Shown here: piece by piece, positions 1-9,492 of the stretch
Numbering within the stretch: position 1 is the first letter of the stretch
Layout of the letters: each line of letters opens with the position of its first letter
Assembly: GCF_000691145.1 (NCBI RefSeq)
Contig: NZ_ASJC01000002.1
Coordinates: 394,430-458,429 of the forward strand
From: Bacillus altitudinis 41KF2b
GTDB lineage: Bacteria > Bacillota > Bacilli > Bacillales > Bacillaceae
Direction of reading: 5' to 3'
Length of the DNA stretch: 64,000 bases
Notes under the pieces: generated by a model
What the model was told of the DNA's origin: nothing
Databases searched by the model: none
Seen by the model: only the letters and a program-made list of their open reading frames with translations
Program-made: the position numbers and the translations under genes

Positions 1-69
1 TTTTCATGAGAGGAATTTCCCCCACTTAATTGGGTGAAATTCTTCTTTTTTACAAAGGTGGTAAACACA

Positions 70-1404
70 TTGAATCTTAAAAAAGAGAACTTGATCATTT
101 ATTCTTTGCTGCTTGGAGCTATTTTAGTTCCAGTCAATTCAACCATGATCGCAGTCGCTCTATCATCCATATCAACTTATTACGATCAATCCATATCAAA
201 CATTACTTGGGTGGTCACGATTTATCTAATTGTCATGGCAGTCACTCAACCTATTGCGGGTAAGCTGGGAGATATATACGGCCACCGCAGCATGTATTTA
301 GCTGGTGTGATACTCTTTTTGATTGGCTCCATTGGATGTGCTTTCGCACCTAATCTTGCTTTTCTTATTAGCTTCCGATCAATTCAAGCGGCAGGCGGAG
401 CTATATTAACACCGAACAGCATTGCTTTAATTCGAGCAACAGTATCACATGAAAAGCTTTCTAAAACTATGGGTTTTTTCGGTTTTGGAGCGGGAATTGG
501 TGCCGCACTTGGACCTTTTATCGGCTCTATTCTCATTCAGAGCTTTGACTGGCATTCCATTTTCCTAGTGAATATACCATTTTTGATTCTCACACTTGTG
601 ACAGGCGTTTTTATGATTCCGAAGATGAAACATACGCGTTTACAAGCCAATGTAGATATCATCGGTTCGTTATACTTAACAATCGGGATCGCTACACTCA
701 TTTTGTTTACTAAAAGCCAATTATTAAACGAATACATGATCTATGGCGTTCTAGCGGTCATTTCCATTCCTTTATTTTTCAAACACGTACGGAAAGTTAC
801 AAATCCCATCATTGATTTGACATTATTTAAAAACAGTACCTTTACGAACGCTAACCTTTCTATCATGCTTAGTAATTTTGTGATGTACGCGATTCTTCTC
901 ATTATGCCGCTGTTTATGGAGCAAAAACTCGCGCTTCCTCATACACAAAGCGGGATTTTCCTTTCGATCTTTTCACTCTGTATGTCTATTAGTGGATTAC
1001 TCGGAGCAAAGCTCCATCCAATAAAAGGTGCCAAAAAAATGATTCGATTTTCATTTCTCTGTCTTACTTTATCCGGTGTTATGCTGATCACACTAAGCAG
1101 CTACCCAAATTTACCACTCCTTATCATCACATTAGTCGCTGGGGGGATCTCATCAGGTATTGGCATGACTAGCATGCAGATGGCTTCTTTAACATCTGTT
1201 GATCAGAGTTTATCCGGCTCTGCATCTGGGATTTTTTCTACCTTTAGATATTTCGGAAGTATCATTTCATCTACTTTAATTGGTATATTAAGTGGTTTTC
1301 AATCTTTATTTATCGTATTAATGGGCGCAGGTATTCTTGGTTTCCTCCTCTCTCATCGTCTAAAAACGAAACCCACTTCTCATTCATCTGAACACTCTGC
1401 TTAA
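70..1404 (+). CDS. MFS drug/solute exporter, EmrB/QacA (DHA2)-like
   Basis: Integral membrane transporter of the major facilitator superfamily, probably a proton-driven exporter of small toxic compounds; the substrate cannot be read from sequence. About 12-14 hydrophobic segments run through the whole protein. A motif-A loop (GKLGDIYGHR) follows the second segment, and an antiporter-type motif C (GAGIGAALGPFIGS) lies in segment five. I start it at TTG 70 because AAAGGTGG (54-61) sits 8 bases upstream. A longer in-frame GTG at 34 has no ribosome site and would add a non-hydrophobic stub. The gene appears monocistronic and the next gene starts 268 bp later. Confidence is high for the family and low for the substrate. 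Confidence 0.85.
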   Translation: MNLKKENLIIYSLLLGAILVPVNSTMIAVALSSISTYYDQSISNITWVVTIYLIVMAVTQPIAGKLGDIYGHRSMYLAGVILFLIGSIGCAFAPNLAFLISFRSIQAAGGAILTPNSIALIRATVSHEKLSKTMGFFGFGAGIGAALGPFIGSILIQSFDWHSIFLVNIPFLILTLVTGVFMIPKMKHTRLQANVDIIGSLYLTIGIATLILFTKSQLLNEYMIYGVLAVISIPLFFKHVRKVTNPIIDLTLFKNSTFTNANLSIMLSNFVMYAILLIMPLFMEQKLALPHTQSGIFLSIFSLCMSISGLLGAKLHPIKGAKKMIRFSFLCLTLSGVMLITLSSYPNLPLLIITLVAGGISSGIGMTSMQMASLTSVDQSLSGSASGIFSTFRYFGSIISSTLIGILSGFQSLFIVLMGAGILGFLLSHRLKTKPTSHSSEHSA

Positions 1405-1407
1405 TGA

Positions 1408-1436
1408 CTCCCTTCGCTCTATTTAGGGCGGGGGAG
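1408..1436 (+). terminator. Possible weak terminator of the MFS gene
   Basis: A CTCCC...GGGAG stem with G-U pairs and one bulge lies just after the MFS stop. It has no clear T run, so termination is uncertain. The rest of 1437-1650 is AT-rich and holds no recognisable gene. Confidence 0.3.
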
Positions 1437-1672
1437 CTATGATTATTTGTTACTGTAACCGATTATGAATACAATGATCAAACTGTGAAAATGATCTTTT
1501 ACTCATGAAAAAATGTCATATGAATAAACGAAAAAGAAATTTCAGCTTTCATTTACCTCTACTTCCCCACCTAAAAACTTCTTTTCATATCTTCCAGCAT
1601 TCATAACTTCGATTTTTTTTCACAATTTTTGTGTTATGCTTTTTGAAAATAGAGCACCAAAGGAGCAGAAGG

Positions 1673-2656
1673 ATGAAACGAGTGAAATATTTTTTAATAT
1701 GCTTGTCAGCTCTACTATTTTTCCTAGCAGGCTGCGGAAAAGACCAGCAATTTACGCCCCCTGGCAGCTCTCAATCAATTGCTGTCATTTCTCAACTAAA
1801 AAAAGCCTCCTTTTCAATCGTTGATTTACAAAAAAATAAAATTGTCTCTTCCGTTGATTTAAAACATCCTCTCACTGATCTTGTTCACATCAACAAAGAC
1901 GTGATCATTGCATCAAGTAAGGAAGGACAATCTCTTATAGAAATCAATTTAAAAAAAGGAACAGTAGCGGACTATATGGATGTGAATAAAGGTCTGACTT
2001 CACTTGTGTATGATGCGGATACCAACACTTTACTTGTGACCGATTCAGAGAAAAATGTCGTTTATTTTATCGATACAGTGCACAAGAAAATAAAAGCAAC
2101 TGTGAAGACCGGGACATTACCCTCTTCTATGGCGTTGTCTTCTTCAGGAACGTTGTTTGTTTTAAATGCAAAAAGTCATTCTGTTTCAGTCATTGATATT
2201 GAAAAGAAAAAAAAGATACGAACGATTTCCGTCCTAGAACGGCCATCTGGTATTCATTTTGATGGGCATTCCATTTGGGTTGGAGGACACGGTAAACCGG
2301 GCACATTAAATAAGAGCATTTTTGCTTACGACCCTAAAACAGGTAAAAAGCAGCGAGAAATCAAACTAGGTGTTATGCCAGTCGCATTTTTTTCAGAAAA
2401 AAACTCTTCTACTTTATATGTATTATGTCATGGAGACCACACACTATATAAAGTAAATACCGAGAAAAACAAACTGCTTTCCTCTGTTGAGACCGGTCAA
2501 AATCCGAATTATATCACTGCTGATTCCTCATCTATATATGTCAGTAACTTAGATGACAATTCAGTATCCGTCATCGACAAACATACATTTATGTTGAAGA
2601 ACCGACTGAACATCCCAGCAGGACCTTATGCTATCATGTTGGAGGAAAAGAAATGA
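1673..2656 (+). CDS. YncE-like beta-propeller lipoprotein
   Basis: Predicted surface lipoprotein of 327 aa. The N-terminus MKRVKYFLICLS...FLAGC is a signal peptide ending in a lipobox, with Cys the lipidated residue. The remainder consists of repeated blade-like units of the YVTN/YncE beta-propeller type; phrases such as 'VSVIDIEKKK', 'VYFIDTVHKK' and 'VSVIDKHTFM' recur about every 40 residues. Such propellers usually bind partners or ligands rather than catalyse. Start ATG 1673 has AAAGGAG at 1659-1665; a longer in-frame start would bury the signal peptide. Its stop overlaps the start of the response regulator, so it is probably co-transcribed and may sense or modulate the signal for the downstream kinase. 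That role is an inference. Confidence 0.8.
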   Translation: MKRVKYFLICLSALLFFLAGCGKDQQFTPPGSSQSIAVISQLKKASFSIVDLQKNKIVSSVDLKHPLTDLVHINKDVIIASSKEGQSLIEINLKKGTVADYMDVNKGLTSLVYDADTNTLLVTDSEKNVVYFIDTVHKKIKATVKTGTLPSSMALSSSGTLFVLNAKSHSVSVIDIEKKKKIRTISVLERPSGIHFDGHSIWVGGHGKPGTLNKSIFAYDPKTGKKQREIKLGVMPVAFFSEKNSSTLYVLCHGDHTLYKVNTEKNKLLSSVETGQNPNYITADSSSIYVSNLDDNSVSVIDKHTFMLKNRLNIPAGPYAIMLEEKK

Positions 2657-3339
2657 AAGAACAGATGAATATTTTAATAGTAGATGATGAATTAGATATG
2701 CTTGAGTTAATCGGATCCTTTTTGCAGAGACAAGGCTTTCACGTGATAACTGCAAATAATGGCACGGGCGCCTTACATCAGCTTGAAAAAGAGGCCATTG
2801 ACCTTGTTGTATTGGATATTATGATGCCAGATATGGATGGATTCGAAGTCTGCCAGCGCATCAGGCAAACCTCTCAAATCCCCATTTTATTTTTAACAGC
2901 TAGAAGTTATGAAGAGGATCGTATTAAGGGGCTGGAAATTGGAGCAGACGACTACATCATGAAGCCTTTTAGTCTACGTGAGCTTGCAGCTAGAATTGAA
3001 ACGACATTAAGACGAATTAGAGGACTTTCTTTAAAGCGCAGTCGAATCATAATTGGTGACTTGGAGATTGATCAAGATGGCAGACAAGTCTATCTCAAGC
3101 AAGAGCCCATCAATTTAACAAGAAGAGAATTTGATTTACTTATGTTTCTTCTGCTCAATCAAGGCCAAGTCTTTTCCCGTGAACAGCTCTATCAAAAATT
3201 GTGGGAATCACACTCACCTAGTGGCTCTTTAAGAACAGTCGATACACATATTAAAACACTAAGACTGAAATTAAAGGAAGCGGAACGGTATATTAAGACC
3301 GTTTGGGGTGTCGGCTATAAGTTTGAGGAGGACAAATGA
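2653..3339 (+). CDS. OmpR/PhoB-family response regulator
   Basis: Cytoplasmic DNA-binding response regulator of 228 aa. The receiver domain (residues 5-118) has the acidic pair D11/D12, phospho-acceptor D55 (VVLDIMMPDMDG), T82 and K104. The C-terminal winged helix (about 130-226) ends in the typical VWGVGYKFEE. The gene overlaps the preceding lipoprotein stop by 4 bases (ATGA), with GGAGG just upstream, and overlaps the kinase start by 4 bases. The three genes are therefore translationally coupled. Its targets are unknown; the immediately downstream glycosylation pair ykcBC is an obvious candidate but this is not shown. Confidence 0.92.
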   Translation: MKEQMNILIVDDELDMLELIGSFLQRQGFHVITANNGTGALHQLEKEAIDLVVLDIMMPDMDGFEVCQRIRQTSQIPILFLTARSYEEDRIKGLEIGADDYIMKPFSLRELAARIETTLRRIRGLSLKRSRIIIGDLEIDQDGRQVYLKQEPINLTRREFDLLMFLLLNQGQVFSREQLYQKLWESHSPSGSLRTVDTHIKTLRLKLKEAERYIKTVWGVGYKFEEDK

Positions 3340-4772
3340 AGCCATTATCTATTAAAAGGAAAGTGCTTTTCTTAATCCTTTCCGTTATAGGAATCGTTGC
3401 TGCCTCAGCTCTTGCTCTGACTTATTACTTATACCAGCACTTATATATAGATAAACAGATTGACTCTTTAAGTTTACAAGGAAAGAAGCTGGCAGAAATC
3501 TATCACAAACACGGGAAAGACACGTATTTTACTGACAGAATGAAGTGGGCAAATGACTCAAGTCAGGCAAGTGTTATTTTTACTGATGATCCTATGGAGC
3601 TTTCAAGCGGTATTCCTTTCGATACGAATACAAACGATAACCTCATTACGTTTAAAGAACGCCAAAAGCTTCTTCAGGGGAAAACAGTTGTGTTAATTAG
3701 AGAACACCCCCAGTTTCATCAAGATATTCTCGGGATTGCCATCCCTGTGTTCTCAAACAAAAATGATTTATCAGGAACCATTTTCCTCTCTATGCCTTTA
3801 TCTGATGTGTATGAACCGTTTGTTCAAATTCGATTAACGCTTGGCATCTCTATTTTAATTATCCTGCTTTTGATTTTCTTTATTGGATATAAAAGTTCTA
3901 ATAAAGTCGTAAGGACGATCAATCAAATGAAAGAAATTGCAATGGAAATGGAATCTGGTGATTTTTCAAAACGCATGGCTGTGACCAAAAAAGGGGATGA
4001 GCTAAATCAGCTGAGCCGTTCCTTTAATAAACTGTCCTCTACGTTAGAAAAAGTTGAACAGCATCGCAGAGAGTTCCTTGCTAATGTCTCTCACGAACTG
4101 AGAACGCCTTTAAGTTATATGAAAGGCTATGCCGAAGGAATTGAAGAAGGCATTATTGATCAAAAGAAAGGCATGCAGATTATTCAAGACGAATCCACAC
4201 GATTAAGCAGGCTCGTACATGATCTTCTTGATCTCGCGCAGTTAGAGGGGGAATCTTATCCACTAACGATGGAACCAATCGTCTTTGCGCAGCTTATTCA
4301 TGATGTTCTTGATCAAATGACATTCATTACTAGTCAAAAGGGAATCTCGTTCAACCGAGAACTCGAAGAAGATTGTATTATTTATGGTGATAGCGATCGA
4401 CTTGAGCAAGTCGTTCGTAATTTATTGGACAATGCCATCCATTACACGCCATCAGGAAAATCGATTTCGATTGAATTATTCGTTCACCAACAAACTGCTG
4501 AATTGAGAATTACAGATGAAGGCAGCGGAATTCCAAAAGGAGATCTCCCTCATGTCTCTGAGCGTTTTTATCGAGTGAATAAAGCCCGCACAAGAAAAGA
4601 TGGCGGCTCTGGTCTTGGACTAGCCATTGTTTATCAAATTATAAAAAAACATCGTGGCACGTTCGTTCTTCAATCTGAACAAGGCCTAGGTACGACCGCT
4701 ATTATACAATTACCATGTGCAGATAGCACTGAAGATTCGCCTACCTCACCAAAAAATAAGATGACACCTTAA
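3336..4772 (+). CDS. Sensor histidine kinase of the adjacent response regulator
   Basis: Membrane sensor kinase of 478 aa. TM1 (about 10-33) and TM2 (about 165-185) enclose an extracytoplasmic sensor of roughly 130 residues. HAMP follows (about 186-240), then HisKA with phospho-acceptor H253 (SHELRTP), then HATPase_c with N box (LLDNAIHYTP), G1 (DEGSGIP) and G2 (GGSGLGLAIV). It autophosphorylates and passes phosphate to D55 of the regulator encoded just upstream (4-base overlap). The stimulus is unknown. The lipoprotein at the operon start may contribute to sensing, since both would face the wall side. A strong terminator follows the stop. Confidence 0.92.
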   Translation: MKPLSIKRKVLFLILSVIGIVAASALALTYYLYQHLYIDKQIDSLSLQGKKLAEIYHKHGKDTYFTDRMKWANDSSQASVIFTDDPMELSSGIPFDTNTNDNLITFKERQKLLQGKTVVLIREHPQFHQDILGIAIPVFSNKNDLSGTIFLSMPLSDVYEPFVQIRLTLGISILIILLLIFFIGYKSSNKVVRTINQMKEIAMEMESGDFSKRMAVTKKGDELNQLSRSFNKLSSTLEKVEQHRREFLANVSHELRTPLSYMKGYAEGIEEGIIDQKKGMQIIQDESTRLSRLVHDLLDLAQLEGESYPLTMEPIVFAQLIHDVLDQMTFITSQKGISFNRELEEDCIIYGDSDRLEQVVRNLLDNAIHYTPSGKSISIELFVHQQTAELRITDEGSGIPKGDLPHVSERFYRVNKARTRKDGGSGLGLAIVYQIIKKHRGTFVLQSEQGLGTTAIIQLPCADSTEDSPTSPKNKMTP

Positions 4773-4775
4773 ACA

Positions 4776-4803
4776 AAACAGCTCTTTTCTAGAGCTGTTT
4801 TTA
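4776..4803 (+). terminator. Terminator of the lipoprotein/two-component operon
   Basis: Stem AAACAGCTCT / AGAGCTGTTT with a 5-base loop followed by TTATT, directly after the kinase stop. It separates this operon from ykcBC. Confidence 0.85.
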
Positions 4804-4902
4804 TTCAACAGAAAAATAAAGAATTGGCCTTTTTTTATTAACAATTTATTCATATTTGCTTGTTACACTTTTTTCAAGTTAAGAAAAAGGAGTGACAAAC
4901 TT

Positions 4903-7017
4903 TTGATTAGACGCTTTCAGAAATTTGATCTTTATTTATTTTTCATATTGATTTTATCTGCCATTTTAAACATTTATAACATTTGGAACGACGATACGGT
5001 GAACGCTTATTATACAGCGGCGGTCACAAGTATGATGCAAAGCTGGCATAATTTCTTCTTTGCTTCGTTCGATCCCTCAGGTTATGTCACGGTGGATAAA
5101 CCACCGCTCGCCTTCTGGCTGCAAACGATCAGTGCCAAAATTTTTGGCCTGCATGGCTGGAGTGTGATCTTACCCCAAGCTTTAGCTGGCATTGGATCTG
5201 TTTATTTAATCTACCGCCTAGTCAAACCTACATTTGGCCTGGCTGCTGCAAGAGTGTCAGCGCTCATTATGGCGTGTACACCAATCGCAGTTGCTGTATC
5301 TCGTACAAATAACATTGACAGCTTACTCGTCTTTATTCTTTTACTCGCAACAGCCATGATGTTCAAGGCTGTGAAACAGCAGAAAGTGCTTTGGGCGATT
5401 GCTTCTTTTGCAATGATCGGTGTCGGTTTTAATACAAAAATGCTACAAGCGTATATGATTGTACCGGCTCTCGTCCTGTTTTACATCATTGCCTATCGAA
5501 CGACATGGAAGAAAAAGTTGTTATCGCTGATGATTTCGATGATTGTTCTTTTAGGTGTATCTGCTTCATGGTCTATAGCGGTTGATCTCACTTCCAAAGA
5601 CAACCGTCCTTATATGGGATCAAGTCAATCGAATTCAGCACTAGAATTAGCCTTTGGTTACAATGGTCTTCAGCGGTTGACTGGTCAACAGTCTGGCGGA
5701 GGAGGCGGCACAAATCAGGGTGAGGGACAGCCACCTTCACAGCAGGGTGATCAGCAAAATGACAATAATTCATCCACCATGCCTCAGCCGCCATCAAATG
5801 GAACTCAAAACAACTCAGACAATTCAAACCAATCATCCAGTCAGGAACAGCCTTCAATGCAAGGACCACCAAGCAATGCAAACGGCACAACACCACCTGA
5901 TATGCCTTCAGGCGGTAATGGTGATGGACCGCCAAATGGCGGGGGCGGAAAAATGGGAAGTGGTTCTGGCATGTTTGGAACAGGAACAAAAGGGCCATTA
6001 CGTCTGTTCCAATCTGAACTATCCGATCAAATCAGCTGGCTGCTTCCATTTGCGCTCTTCGGTGCGATTGGTATCTTCTTCTCGACAGCCTTTGAAAGAA
6101 GACGTCTCAATACAAAACAAAAAGAAACACTATTTTGGTTAGCTTGGCTTATACCTGTTGCTGCATTCTTCAGTGTAGCTGGATTTTTCCATCACTATTA
6201 TTTAATCATGCTGGCACCGCCAATTGCTGTCTTAGCAGGAGCCGGATGGGTTTCTATGACTCAATTGTTTCAAACGGGAACTGGCTTTAAAAAATGGCTA
6301 CTGCCAATTGCGATATTCGTCACAACCGCATTTGAAATCTTTATCCTATCCACTTTTACAAGCACGATCGGTCTTGGACTAAGCATTGCAGTCGGTATCA
6401 TTGGTGTTGGAACCACCCTTTCTCTACTCTTGATAAAAGGGAAAGAAAAACTAAAACAATTCATGTCTCTCATTGCCATCCTTGGGATGCTGATCGCACC
6501 ACTATACTGGGCAAGCACACCTCTTCTTTACGGAGGAAACAGTATGCTGCCAGAGGCTGGTCCTCAGCTTGCAACTTCAAGTGGCAGCATGAGTTCACAA
6601 GTCAATGAAAAGCTGATCAGCTATCTTGAGAAAAACAATACGGGAGAAGAATTCCTATTCGGGACAACAGATGCAACCACTGCTTCGCCTTACATTATTA
6701 AAACAGGAAAAGCTGTTATGGCATTAGGTGGATTTAGTGGATCTGATAACATTCTCACGCTTAATGAATTCAAACAGCTCGTTAAAGACGGCAAAATCAA
6801 ATACTTCTATCTTTCTGGTATGAGAGGCGGCAGCTCTGACATTCTTACTTGGATTCAAAAAAATGGCAAAGAAGTAACTGCTTCTAAATGGCAGAATAGC
6901 TCTACATCCAAAACGAACCAGCAAACAGGCAGCCAACAATCCGAACAAAATGATCAGTCAAATGGACGAATGGGCGGAATGGAGAGCGGTACTCTTTATG
7001 AACTATCCGTTGATTAA
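4903..7017 (+). CDS. ykcB: PMT/ArnT-type membrane glycosyltransferase YkcB
   Basis: Polytopic membrane glycosyltransferase (704 aa) of the dolichyl/undecaprenyl-phosphate-sugar-dependent type (PMT_2/ArnT-like, GT-C fold). The first loop has the acidic pattern expected for lipid-sugar use (WNDDTVNAYY, residues about 28-37, then TVDKPPLAFW). Ten or more TM segments follow. Between TM segments, residues about 262-360 form a low-complexity Gly/Gln/Asn/Ser/Pro block, and a second Gln/Ser/Asn-rich stretch lies near the C-terminus. Both would be extracellular. The start is TTG 4903 with AAAGGAG 4887-4893. YkcC, 31 bp downstream, should make the lipid-linked sugar that YkcB transfers to a surface acceptor. 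The acceptor is unknown. Confidence 0.85.
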   Translation: MIRRFQKFDLYLFFILILSAILNIYNIWNDDTVNAYYTAAVTSMMQSWHNFFFASFDPSGYVTVDKPPLAFWLQTISAKIFGLHGWSVILPQALAGIGSVYLIYRLVKPTFGLAAARVSALIMACTPIAVAVSRTNNIDSLLVFILLLATAMMFKAVKQQKVLWAIASFAMIGVGFNTKMLQAYMIVPALVLFYIIAYRTTWKKKLLSLMISMIVLLGVSASWSIAVDLTSKDNRPYMGSSQSNSALELAFGYNGLQRLTGQQSGGGGGTNQGEGQPPSQQGDQQNDNNSSTMPQPPSNGTQNNSDNSNQSSSQEQPSMQGPPSNANGTTPPDMPSGGNGDGPPNGGGGKMGSGSGMFGTGTKGPLRLFQSELSDQISWLLPFALFGAIGIFFSTAFERRRLNTKQKETLFWLAWLIPVAAFFSVAGFFHHYYLIMLAPPIAVLAGAGWVSMTQLFQTGTGFKKWLLPIAIFVTTAFEIFILSTFTSTIGLGLSIAVGIIGVGTTLSLLLIKGKEKLKQFMSLIAILGMLIAPLYWASTPLLYGGNSMLPEAGPQLATSSGSMSSQVNEKLISYLEKNNTGEEFLFGTTDATTASPYIIKTGKAVMALGGFSGSDNILTLNEFKQLVKDGKIKYFYLSGMRGGSSDILTWIQKNGKEVTASKWQNSSTSKTNQQTGSQQSEQNDQSNGRMGGMESGTLYELSVD

Positions 7018-7048
7018 TTCATCTATTAAAAGGGAGGAACGATGACTG

Positions 7049-8041
7049 ATGGAAAAGAACATACAATACTCTGTTGTAGTCCCAGTGTATAATGAAGAAC
7101 TTGTGATCCATGAATCGTATCAGCGCCTCAAGACCGTCATGGATTCGACGGGAGAAGCATATGAGCTTCTCTTCGTCAATGACGGCAGTATGGATCGAAC
7201 AGCTGAACTGATTAAAGGGTACTGCCAGACTGATCCGCATGTGAGACTTATTGATTTTTCTCGTAACTTTGGGCATCAAATTGCCATTACAGCGGGAATG
7301 GATTATGCAAAGGGAGAAGCTGTCGTAGTGATTGATGCGGATTTACAAGATCCACCTGAATTGATTTTAGACATGATTGAAAAATGGAAGGAAGGCTATG
7401 AGGTCGTATACGCGGTCCGCACGCAACGAAAAGGCGAAACAGCTTTCAAAAAGTACACGGCTTCCCTTTTCTACCGAGTGCTACGTCAAATCACCGAAGT
7501 AGATATTCCTATTGACACCGGCGACTTTAGATTGATGGATCGTAAAGTGTGTCATGAAATGAGAAAAATACGCGAGAAAAACCCATTTGTCCGCGGATTA
7601 GTGAGCTGGGTTGGCTTCAAACAGATTGCGGTAGAATATGTTCGGGATGAGCGGTTGGCAGGAGAAACAAAGTACCCTCTCAAAAAGATGCTCAAGCTCT
7701 CGATGGATGGGATCACATCTTTTTCTTACAAACCTTTAAAGCTGGCCAGCGTGGCAGGTATTGCCCTTTCAGCTATTGGCTTCATTTCGATGTTTCTTGT
7801 CTTATATTTAAAGCTTTTTACTAACAGCACCATCACCGGCTGGAGTTCATTAATTGTCATTCAGCTATTCTTTAGCGGGATCATCCTCTTTATGTTAGGC
7901 ATGATCGGAGAGTATATCGGCCGAATCTACGATGAAGCCAAGGACCGGCCGCTTTATATCGTCAGGGAGAGCTATGGCCTTCAGGCAAAGCCACATCCCG
8001 TTCAATCCCCTGTCCATTTCAAGCAATATAAACAGCATTAA
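7049..8041 (+). CDS. ykcC: Undecaprenyl-phosphate glycosyltransferase YkcC
   Basis: GT2-family enzyme (330 aa) of the DPM1/GtrB/CsbB type that loads a sugar from a nucleotide donor onto undecaprenyl phosphate at the inner membrane face. The catalytic GT-A domain (about 5-220) has VVPVYNEE, DDxSxD-like NDGSMDRT, and the metal-binding motif VIDADLQDPPE. Two C-terminal TM helices (about 230-255 and 265-290) anchor it. B. subtilis has three such enzymes (CsbB, YkoT, YkcC). GGAGG at 7033-7037 serves ATG 7049. It forms an operon with ykcB and ends at a shared strong terminator. Confidence 0.88.
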   Translation: MEKNIQYSVVVPVYNEELVIHESYQRLKTVMDSTGEAYELLFVNDGSMDRTAELIKGYCQTDPHVRLIDFSRNFGHQIAITAGMDYAKGEAVVVIDADLQDPPELILDMIEKWKEGYEVVYAVRTQRKGETAFKKYTASLFYRVLRQITEVDIPIDTGDFRLMDRKVCHEMRKIREKNPFVRGLVSWVGFKQIAVEYVRDERLAGETKYPLKKMLKLSMDGITSFSYKPLKLASVAGIALSAIGFISMFLVLYLKLFTNSTITGWSSLIVIQLFFSGIILFMLGMIGEYIGRIYDEAKDRPLYIVRESYGLQAKPHPVQSPVHFKQYKQH

Positions 8042-8084
8042 AAAAAGCGTGCGAGACCCTTCAGAAGGTCCTGCACGCTTTTTA
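8041..8084. terminator. Bidirectional terminator between ykcC and the permease gene
   Basis: A-rich flank, stem AAAAAGCGTGC / GCACGCTTTTT with an inner ACC.CTTCAGAAGGT hairpin. T runs appear on both strands, so it can end the converging transcripts of ykcC (+) and the permease (-). Confidence 0.88.
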
Positions 8085-8089
8085 ATAAA

Positions 8090-9439
8090 TTAGACGGCTG
8101 TTTCAAACCGTTTTCTGTTAATAAAGAAAGAAAGTGTAATGATTAAATAAATGCCCATTGTGACCAGCGTTTGAACAATTGGTGTATTGAATACAACGCC
8201 GACAAAAATGGCCATGATCGCAATAACGGAAAACCACGTTGTGAAAGGATACAGCTTCACGCGATATCCGCCTGGCTGTGCGATGCTTCGAGATTTCAAA
8301 TGACCGACGGCAATGATAAACCAGATGAATAGAACTGTGTAACTTAAAGAGCCCATCAAGTAATTAAACGTTTGACTTCCTACAAAAAGAGAAATCAATA
8401 CAGCTGCATACAAAGTAGATGTACATACAAGGATGGCTCGAACAGGCACCTGCTGTTTTGACAGCTTGGAGAATCCTTTCCATACACGGCCATCCATTGC
8501 CTGTGTATAAAGCACCCGTGATGAAGCATACAAGCCAGAGTTCATAGAAGACAAAATCGCTAGTAAGATAATGCCGTTCATGATGTCACTGGCATACGGT
8601 ACTCCGATCGTTGCAAACACTGTCACAAATGGACTTACTTGCTCATTGTTTACTTGATTCCAAGGGATTAAGCTGACAATGATAAAGAACGGCAGTACAT
8701 AAAAACCGATGATGCGTACAAACGTACTTTGAATGGCCTTTGGTATGACTTTTTCAGGGTTTTTTGTTTCTGCTAAAGTGACCCCAATCATCTCCGTCCC
8801 ACCATATGAATACACGACAACCAGCATTGCTGCAATTAATCCGCCAGTACCATTTGGGAAAAATCCACCGTGATCCGTTAAGTTAGACAATCCAGGTGCT
8901 GCATGCTGTCCAAATGAGACAAATAGCATGGTAAATCCAATGATAATAAATAAGATGATGACAGCAATTTTAATAGAAGCTAACCAATACTCTGTCTCAG
9001 CAAACATTTTGACTGAGCAAACATTAATGATTGTGACTACAAGTGAAATGATTAACACAAGCATCCAGATTGGCACTTGTGGGAACCAGTACTGAATAAA
9101 GATGGCCGACACAATCGCTTCTGCTGCAATGTTCAGCACCCACATCTTCCAATAGATCCAGTCTAAGAAATAAGCCGGATACTTTCCTAACACAGGTTCA
9201 ATCAAGTCACGGAATGTTCTTGCTCCAGGTCGTGCAACGGTCATTTCGGCAAGTCCTTGCATAATAAATAATAAAATAAGACCACCAATCATGTATGCCA
9301 AAATGACAGCAGGACCCGCAATATCAATGGCAGAACTGCTTCCTTTAAACAGACCAGCACCGATGGCACCGCCAAGCGCAAGCATCATAATATGCCTTGA
9401 TGTCATTGTTCGTTTTAACTGCACATGTTCCTTTTCCAT
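8090..9439 (-). CDS. APC-family amino-acid permease under T-box control (YvbW-like)
   Basis: Twelve-TM amino-acid/proton symporter (449 aa) of the AAT branch of the APC superfamily. TM1 carries the substrate-binding signature GGAIGAGLFKGSSSA, followed by the family-typical GLAEMTVARPGARTFRDL loop. ATG 9439 has AAAGGAG upstream. The 5' leader is a complete T-box (9493-9771), so expression should rise when a tRNA is uncharged. The specifier reads CUC, pointing to leucine. B. subtilis YvbW is a permease with a leucine T-box, and orthology is plausible but not proved here. Other AAT members (threonine, alanine, aromatic permeases) remain possible. Confidence 0.85.
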   Translation of the reverse strand: MEKEHVQLKRTMTSRHIMMLALGGAIGAGLFKGSSSAIDIAGPAVILAYMIGGLILLFIMQGLAEMTVARPGARTFRDLIEPVLGKYPAYFLDWIYWKMWVLNIAAEAIVSAIFIQYWFPQVPIWMLVLIISLVVTIINVCSVKMFAETEYWLASIKIAVIILFIIIGFTMLFVSFGQHAAPGLSNLTDHGGFFPNGTGGLIAAMLVVVYSYGGTEMIGVTLAETKNPEKVIPKAIQSTFVRIIGFYVLPFFIIVSLIPWNQVNNEQVSPFVTVFATIGVPYASDIMNGIILLAILSSMNSGLYASSRVLYTQAMDGRVWKGFSKLSKQQVPVRAILVCTSTLYAAVLISLFVGSQTFNYLMGSLSYTVLFIWFIIAVGHLKSRSIAQPGGYRVKLYPFTTWFSVIAIMAIFVGVVFNTPIVQTLVTMGIYLIITLSFFINRKRFETAV

Positions 9440-9492
9440 TTTCTATAGCTCCTTTAAATTTGAATCTTCAGACAAATATGAGATAAAAGCAT

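Noticed and set aside
5588..6142. Long open frames on both other frames/strands over the YkcB low-complexity block
   Set aside because: They arise from repetitive Gly/Gln/Pro codons; they lack ribosome sites and recognisable domains, while YkcB is continuous.
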